Assembly: GCA_014773175.1 (NCBI GenBank)
Contig: VXCM01001497.1
Coordinates: 267,291 to 331,290 of the forward strand
Direction of reading: 5' to 3'
Source: Lucifuga dentata
Taxonomy: Eukaryota; Chordata; Actinopteri; Ophidiiformes; Bythitidae
DNA: 64,000 nucleotides
Position 1 is the first letter of the stretch, and each line of letters opens with the position of its first letter. The position numbers and the translations under genes are program-made. Positions 57,529-64,000 of this stretch are shown piece by piece. The notes below the pieces were generated by a model. That model saw nothing but the letters and a program-made list of their open reading frames with translations, had not been told where the DNA came from and searched no databases.

Positions 57529-59864
57529 CACACTTCTGCCACTTCTCCAAGCAGGAGATAGACACACACACCCTACAGTCTCTTCCTCCTCTCCTCTGCT
57601 GGTCAGCTCAATAATTGAGCTGACCAGCAGGACCATTAGGGAGGAGCCACAATGTTGTGATGATGCCAGAACTGAATTCTGGCCAGAGGAGGCAGCAATG
57701 GAGGAGTTGGAAGAGGACAAAGATGGAGAGAAGGAAGAGGAGAGGAGAGGAGGGGATAAAAAAACAAAACAACAGCCAGTCCCCTAGGAGCATTTCCTCA
57801 TTTATCTCCATCTCCATCTTTTGTATCCTTCTGACAACCTGCTGCAGAAGCTGGGCCAAGAAACATCTGTGTACTGTCTGTGTGTTTTTCAGACAAAACA
57901 AGATAAATGAGAAGCAGAAACAGTTTAATAAAATTACAGATATAAACAACTGCTCATCTGAAAGCTCCTGTGTAAAACAGATGAGAGAGCGCGTCACACT
58001 GCGCTTTGAGTCCAGAGGCTACTACTATTTAACCCCATCATGTCCAGTCACACATCTGCAGATTTGAAAGGGAAGCAGGAAGAAATGAATACAACCTATA
58101 GTGTTAAACCCAAGGTACAGATAAATATGAAATGAAGATAAATAAATAAAGATAAATATGAAATGTGTCTCACTTTCATAATTTTTGTAGAAATACAAAT
58201 GTTGGCCTTCTTAAGGTAGCATTTTTGTCTCATTGCTGACTGTCCTGAATATAATTACTGTACCAACACCCATCTTTTGGTCAGTTCTACCGTCTGCACT
58301 AATTGTTTGGCCATTGGTAGGAGTTGGCATCAGAAAAAGAAAACTGAATAAAATCTAAAACTTTGAGATGTCAGTTTTTAAGGTAATTTAAAGTTATAAG
58401 TGCTGGATTCTTACTAGAAAATGTTGTGATTTGCTTTACAGAGGCAGTTGTTCAAGATAAAATTGAATGAGCTTTTACTCAACACAAAAGGTTACTGAAA
58501 TAGGTAATGTTTTCAAATGAGTAGGAAATGAAATGCAGGAACTGTTGCCACTGAACCAAATTATTTTCAGCATGGCCAGCCCTACTTTTTCATCATCTCT
58601 GCTCAGCCTGTCAGCAACAGTCACAACAAATAATTTCACAGGGAGCCAAATTTACAGAAAATTTGCCTATACGTAAAAGCACATTTTTTTTCATCTTGTT
58701 TAAGTTGTATGTATGGTTGGAGAGCCAGTAAGTGAAAATAGCCTTTTGAATTTTCTCTTTAACTATCTAAATTTGTCCAGGATTATGTGGTTGGCCATGA
58801 CTCAGACAAACAAATGTGCCTGTAGTGCCTTTGTTGTAATTTTGGTTTGTGAAGACAAACATGCATCTGTCATTAATATTTAATCCACATGATATAATTT
58901 AGTGTCCTTTGTAAGCAATGATGAACAGGGGCATTGTCTGGGAAGTGCAGAAGGTTTTGATGGTTGATGTGAACAAACAGTTGCTGTGTTTGATTTCAGT
59001 GTTGTTTCAGCTGAGGAGTAAATTGTTTAATCAAAAATAGTTTACCAGATCATTTCCCCCTCAAAATTAGAAAAACTATCCCAACACCATCCCAATGATT
59101 GTTTTGTTCTTGGTCTAACTGGATTTACATCTGCTAAATATTTGTTATCATTTACTGCATTTTGTTGCTTGCATATGTACAGAACAGATCTTGACAAAAC
59201 AAGTTTGTCAAAGCAGGAGAATAACTTCTCCCACAATTTATGAAACTGTTTCAGACTGAGTACTGTGGTTTCCCTCTTCATGCCTTATATAGCAACAACA
59301 ACATAGCCCATTTATTGCTCTCATTTTGCTGTTTCTCTATTGTTCTCCTGTCTCCATAACAATCCGTATTTCTGTCCTTTACTTGAAGCATCTCCAGACT
59401 AAATTCCTGTTGTATTTTGGATACAGTTGAACTGAACGTACGAGATCATGATGCAAGAAAAAATATATTTGTGTACAAGTTAAAAACTGTATAATTTAGA
59501 TTTTTTTTCCTTGGTCAAATTGTTTATGGAAGGAATCTGAGAGAACTTCTACCCCAGTTCAGTATTGCATGAACTGGACCTGTAAAATCAGACTACCAGA
59601 ATGATTTCTGAACATAACATGCATCTCTCAAAAATGCAAAGACTTGTCTGGTCACTGTTTGCTACCCTGTATTTCCTGGAGCACCTTATACATTCAAATG
59701 AGAGGAATGATGTTATCTCTGTGGCTGGAGATGAAGGTCAGAATTTGTAAAGAAGTTGAGAAGCTTGTATTTAAACGTCTATACAGGAATTTTTCCCACG
59801 AGTTCCCAAAGATGTGATTTACTGAAGAATTGGTGTTTTCCTGGATTGTGATATTTGTAATAAA
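57529..59864 (+). other. rspry1: RSPRY1 3' UTR region
   Basis: About 2.3 kb following the stop codon, with no other gene. Candidate polyadenylation signals AATAAA lie at 57927-57932 and 59859-59864, so short and long 3' UTR forms are possible. A reading frame at 57657-58067 lies here, but it has no family similarity. Confidence 0.55.
57596..57630. repeat. Perfect palindrome, 17-bp arms with 1-nt spacer
   Basis: The left arm CTGCTGGTCAGCTCAAT is followed by one A and then by its exact reverse complement ATTGAGCTGACCAGCAG. It begins 68 bp after the RSPRY1 stop codon and would form a long hairpin in the mRNA. Confidence 0.9.
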
Positions 59865-60416
59865 TGTATGTTCATGTGATTTTTGTGTCACTGGGTAGTG
59901 CTTAACTGCATCTCAGTCTCATTTCATTATGTCTCATTTTCTTATAATGTTTGAGTATTTTAAGTTAGCGTTGATATAATGAATTACTAAACACTAACTT
60001 TCAAATTGCAGATTTGCAAATTGCAATTCAAAACTTTGGTTACATAAAAATGTTGGTGAGACTTGTGGATCAGAAATACAGACACAAAAAAACCCTAAAA
60101 AGAATACTTTATTGTAACACCTGCACTGCTAATGAGTAACAACAACATAAAGCAAGCTTGATAAGTTGTGAACCTGCCATAGAAAAATCTCAGTAAGAGG
60201 TGCTAAAATATTTAAAGATACTCCAAATATAATGTGCGATTTTCTGAGCCAACACTGGTTCCAGCTAAAATCTTTTTCATGTTTGGGAAGAGCTAAAAAA
60301 CCTGAGGGGCCAAATCATGTGTTAGGTTGGTGCAGAACTAGTTCAAACCCACAATCACAGATAGCAGCCAGCAAGTCAATAATCACCTGCATGGTTGCCT
60401 AGTTTATCTTGTGTAA

Positions 60417-60456
60417 CTTTTTTTTTTTTTTTTTTTNTTTTTTTTTTTTTTTTTTT
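60417..60456. repeat. Poly-T run with a single N
   Basis: T-homopolymer split by one N at 60437. It is an assembly break. Confidence 0.8.
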
Positions 60457-60964
60457 AATATGCATAGTAACCAATCATTTTAAAGTGGATTAAATTTGTT
60501 ATTTAATTTATTGGCTTGGGTAGATTTCTGGGCAACACCACTTCTTCCTTGGAATGCTTGTTTGTTGTGTTGTGTTTTTAATGTCTGGTTCCTAACTAGT
60601 TTTCCACTGGATATTAAACAATCAGTGGTAGTTATCTTTAAACTCTGTTCTATGAAATGATTATGAAACTAATGGATTGCTCCCTAGTTTCTTACAAACG
60701 AACAAAAAAAATGAAGAATCCATTGATGAACCATCCTATTATTATAAATATCAGGTTCAGAATTTATCAATCAACCCTGTATCTGTTTATGAAAGCAGAA
60801 AGCAGAGTTTAATGAGACCTGTTGGACGTGTGGCCTTTGAATAGTGTGAAGCTGAATAATCGGCCCAGACCTTTGCTAACCAGGCTAATCTAATCCCGGT
60901 AGGAACGAATGGGTGCGGAGTGTTTTCCTGCCGGACGGAACATATTTGAGCACTTAAGTCCTCT

Positions 60965-60978
60965 GTTTCCTTGGTAAC
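60965..60978 (+). promoter_or_regulatory. X-box-like RFX motif in the ARL2BP promoter
   Basis: GTTTCCTTGGTAAC matches the X-box consensus with a perfect right half (GGTAAC) and one mismatch in the left half. It lies 51 bp upstream of the ARL2BP start codon, a typical position for RFX-driven cilium genes. Confidence 0.55.
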
Positions 60979-61028
60979 AATATTACGTTCGTTGTTTGTC
61001 ATCCACGTTATCGATTAATTTCAGCAAC

Positions 61029-61397
61029 ATGGACATCCAGGAGCGAAGTAAGTGGATAGAAAGTATTTTAACTAGCATGTGTGCAGCTGAAGTTAGTTTT
61101 GTTATTGCTATTTTGGGAAAATGCAGGACATATAAAGCTGTAAACAGCTGGTGTCTGGTTTTTGACTGTACTTAGCAGCTAACCCACCTCGTAAGGTTAG
61201 TTAGCCTCTGAATCAGTCACAGTTACAGATAACAGGATAATATATTTGTCTGTCATAATATCTACAAATACGCGAACAAAATCTAGAATATTGATTCCAA
61301 CACGAAAATGAAGCAGCCTCTCATTCACTAGCTTCTCATTTGAAGTTTCCGGTCCACCTTAAAGGTCATATACCGCCTGTAGAGGGCGTTGTTTAGT

Positions 61398-61429
<32 letters not shown>

Positions 61430-63953
61430 TCCATTTACATAGCTTTTTTCTAGATACCCAAAGTCGCTTTACAACACAAAAAAACGAAAAAAAAAACCCA
61501 GCTGTTATTTTTAAATCTGAGTCATGTACAGAAAATATATTAACTAATTATCAGGACATTAAGGTAGATGGGGATAAAGGAATTTTTAGATGATTTCATA
61601 ACATAAGAGCTTTTAAACCCAGGCAGTCTTCTCAGCTGCACCTGAACATAGTCCAAAAGCGATTTCACAAGGTACTGTAGCAGAGCACCAGCAAAGTGAG
61701 AACGTCAACCAGTAGAGGTCAGCAAAAACACGGTTTTCAGCTAGTGTTACTTAAACTCACACCAGTGAGTCACTTAAAATGCTCAGGATACTGCAATAAG
61801 GCAGAATAAAGCAGATTCCTTTCCAGTAGAAAGGATAGAAAGGACACTTCTGGAATTATTTTGTGTGCTTGATTCTAGAAAGCTTCTTGATTATTTTTTT
61901 TTCTCAGTTTTAGGAAATTCTTAATTATAGAAAATGTAATAAAATGTAAATATCAGGGTAATAATAAAGTTAAAAACTCAACAGAATGAGAAATGCTATG
62001 TTTTTCACAAGCTAAACTGTATTGTCCTGAATACATGCTGTGGAGCTCTTTTTAGGTGACAAATGAAACAAATTCAATGAAAGGTTAATCACAAAGATAA
62101 CTTTAGGCTCCATAGGGTTAATTAATGCTGTCCAGTCTTAATATATCTCTTAAACTTCAGACTGAAATTTTTATGTTATTAATCCAGCAGTGCTTACTGG
62201 CTCCTTCTCTTTCTCTGCAGATCTGTTGGGCTGTGGAGAAATGATTGACACAGATGAGGAAAACATCTCTCTTTCTCAGTGAGTAAAGCGCTGTTTCTGT
62301 CATTGAAAAAACTGGTATGTCTTATGGATCCTATACATCATCTGTGCTCCCAAATAGCACAGCTTACTGCTGTGGGTCTCCTTTCAGTGATGCAGGAACT
62401 CTGTCTCTTGTTTGTTTCCCTTTAGCTCATCAGCTGCAGACTCTGCTTTTGATGCTGTTATTGGCTGCATAGAGGACATCATCATGGGTAGGATAACTGA
62501 TGAAACACTCCTTTTTTTATAAAGCACTGTAATATTTTGTCAGTTTTGTCTAAAATTTACACAAAACTTTAATCGCTGTCTAAAGATACATTTCTCATTG
62601 ATGTGTCAGAAATAAATGATGCTCATTGTCTTATATTGCAAACAACACATGGAGTTATGGAAGAAGGTCATGGCTGCAAGGCGCACACTTTCCACTGAGC
62701 TTCCAATGGTTGATTGATAAGTTCTGAGTCTGACAGGTGAGGAAATGAGCCAGGGTTGTAATGCAGCTCCTTCTGTGTTTTATTTGAGCTCACTGATTAT
62801 AATTTACAACTTCCAGAGGTAGCCAAGGCCCTGTGAGTTGTACAAGATGGACAAACCAGGCCATAATGTGATTGTGTACTTTCTGGCAGGATGGCTGTCA
62901 GGTCAACCATCACCTACTCTGCTTATCAGATTTGTCCCCCTCAGACCTTCACCTCTTCCCAAACACAAAAAAGACTTTAGCTGGAATGCAGATTATGATG
63001 TCACATCAGCTGTTGAGGGTTGTTTAGACAGCCAAGAAGACAACTTATATGAAACTGAGATGAAATCCCTCCAGTATGGGGTGGCATAAGTGTGTCAAGT
63101 TGGGAGGGAATTAGGCTTAAAAAACAGTTACTACAACACCAAGTTACAGCTTTTTTGTTACAGCTATATATACTAGGTTCAGAACTTATCTATCAGCCCT
63201 TGTAAATTATCTTCGAAGTTTTAGATCATCATACAGCTAAAAAGATCTAGTAACTTTGCTGGCTGTGACATATCTGATACCCAGATCAAAGCCATGCATA
63301 AAGTGAGAATAACAGTTGAATTCTGATGGAAAAAGTAATTCCGAGAGGCCAATATTTGCAAATCAATGAAGATTTATTCATTTTATGTGTTCAAATGATT
63401 GAATAAAAGAGTTACAACAAGAGTGTGCACTTGTGCAACAGTTTGCACTCTTGTGCAACAGTTGCAAGAGTGTGCAAACTGAAAACATTTCAGTTCTCAG
63501 ATATCCAGCAAGCCTCAGAAAGAGACAAAACCCCTCTGAAGTTGACCAATAAATGGGTAATTCTGATGGTCTCTGTTTCCGTCTCCTCTCTCTAGAGGAA
63601 GAATTCCAGCAGCTTCAGCAGAGCTTCATGGAGAAACACTATCTGGAGTTTGATGACTCTGAAGAGAACAAGCTCAGCTACACACCCATTTTCAATGAAT
63701 ATGTAAGTTTATGACCATCTCCCCATGGTTTAATGTACAGCAGCATCCATCTCCATGTTTGTTGATCTGAACAATCTACATCTGTTCTATGCTTCTTTCA
63801 CCTGCAGGCCTGAGAAAGATCTGATGTTTGTAACAAATTCACTTTTACTCTCATGTGGCTCATGTAGGTTGACGTTTTAGAAAAACATCTGGAGCAGCAG
63901 CTGATGGAGAGGATCCCTGGCTTCAATATGAACGCCTTCACAAAGCTGCTTGT
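61029..63953 (+). CDS. arl2bp: ADP-ribosylation factor-like 2 binding protein, 3' end outside window
   Basis: This is an effector of the small GTPases ARL2 and ARL3, found at mitochondria, centrosomes and the ciliary base; human mutations cause retinitis pigmentosa. Exons in the window: 61029-61047, 62221-62278, 62426-62487, 63596-63702 and 63868-63953, with all GT-AG junctions in phase. The partial protein starts MDIQERNLLGCGEMIDTDEE and includes SAFDAVIGCIEDIIM, FMEKHYLEFDDSEENKLSYT and RIPGFNMNAFTKLLV, matching the family's helical BART domain. The last donor (GTAAGG) is at 63954. About the last 70 residues of the human protein have no counterpart here, so the remaining exon or exons lie beyond the window. 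The N-terminus carries an insert (GCGEMIDTDEE) relative to human. Confidence 0.95.
61048..62220 (+). other. First ARL2BP intron
   Basis: Contains an (AAT)n microsatellite at 61401-61430. A segment at 61707-61765 resembles one in a NUP93 intron (13258-13312), which suggests a shared unknown dispersed repeat. Confidence 0.6.
62880..63115 (+). pseudogene. Mariner-type transposase C-terminal relic
   Basis: The translation in the frame starting at 62838 contains KHKKDFSWNADYDVTSAVEG and CLDSQEDNLYETEMKSLQYG. These align by pattern with the C-terminus of mariner transposases (KKxLxGxxFxxDxEVxSAVE, then SQxxxFYxxGIxxLxxRW). The frame ends at a stop at 63087-63089, and the following codons still resemble the family end. 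It lies in the ARL2BP intron 62488-63595 and is non-functional. Confidence 0.55.
63437..63482. repeat. Imperfect inverted repeat in ARL2BP intron
   Basis: CAGTTTGCACTCTTG and, downstream, CAAGAGTGTGCAAACTG form arms that differ by a 2-base insertion, separated by about 11 bases. A partial direct repeat (GAGTGTGCACTTGTGCAACA) precedes it. Confidence 0.6.
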
Positions 63954-64000
63954 GTAAGGCACAATTCTCCCATGAAACCACTTTTTTTTTTTTTTTTTTT

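Noticed and set aside
57657..58067. 136-codon plus-strand frame after RSPRY1
   Set aside because: It lies in the RSPRY1 3' UTR, has biased Lys/Arg/Glu composition and no family match.
62838..63089. 83-codon frame as a possible gene or extra ARL2BP exon
   Set aside because: Its C-terminal part matches mariner transposase, and ARL2BP exons on both sides join in phase without it.

Overview
The window is vertebrate nuclear DNA from a ray-finned fish, most likely a percomorph teleost. The evidence is multi-exon genes with GT-AG introns, a fish-type metallothionein, abundant (CA)n microsatellites, and fish repeat families: an L2-like LINE, a V-SINE, Tc1-like non-autonomous elements and mariner relics. 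Many single-N gaps show a short-read draft assembly. I inferred all gene models by translating exons between splice sites and comparing them with remembered vertebrate families; no database was searched.

Layout. (1) 0.15-30 kb, minus strand: a complete NUP93 gene with 21 coding exons giving 820 aa, plus a noncoding first exon near 29.8 kb. One intron is 11 kb and most introns hold only repeats. (2) 30-33.4 kb: intergenic DNA with a duplicated unknown repeat and a Z-DNA-type (TG)n(CG)n tract. (3) 33.5-34.9 kb, plus strand: a metallothionein with three exons, a TATA box and several metal response elements. (4) 36.2-37.3 kb, plus: STEEP1 with its whole coding region in one exon. (5) 38.9-41.6 kb, plus: a 5'-truncated, inactivated L2-like LINE. 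(6) 42.8-47 kb, plus: SC5D (sterol C5-desaturase). (7) 47.4-48.4 kb, plus: a two-exon PIERCE2-like ciliary microtubule inner protein. (8) 49.7-59.9 kb, plus: RSPRY1 with 14 coding exons. (9) 61.0 kb to the window end, plus: ARL2BP, cut off after its fifth coding exon.

The genes do not form one pathway. They are housekeeping genes (nuclear pore scaffold, STING trafficking factor, ubiquitin ligase, sterol synthesis), a metal-stress gene and two cilium-linked genes. NUP93, the metallothioneins, RSPRY1 and ARL2BP are also close together on human 16q13, so this is an old syntenic block. SC5D, STEEP1 and PIERCE2 map elsewhere in human.

I found no convincing undescribed biological system. The most useful observations are: a recurrent assembly artefact (single N flanked by exact 65-67 bp duplications) that distorts STEEP1 and the LINE; a metallothionein with an extra cysteine (21); X-box-like RFX motifs upstream of both cilium-linked genes; and a perfect 17-bp-arm palindrome in the RSPRY1 3' UTR.
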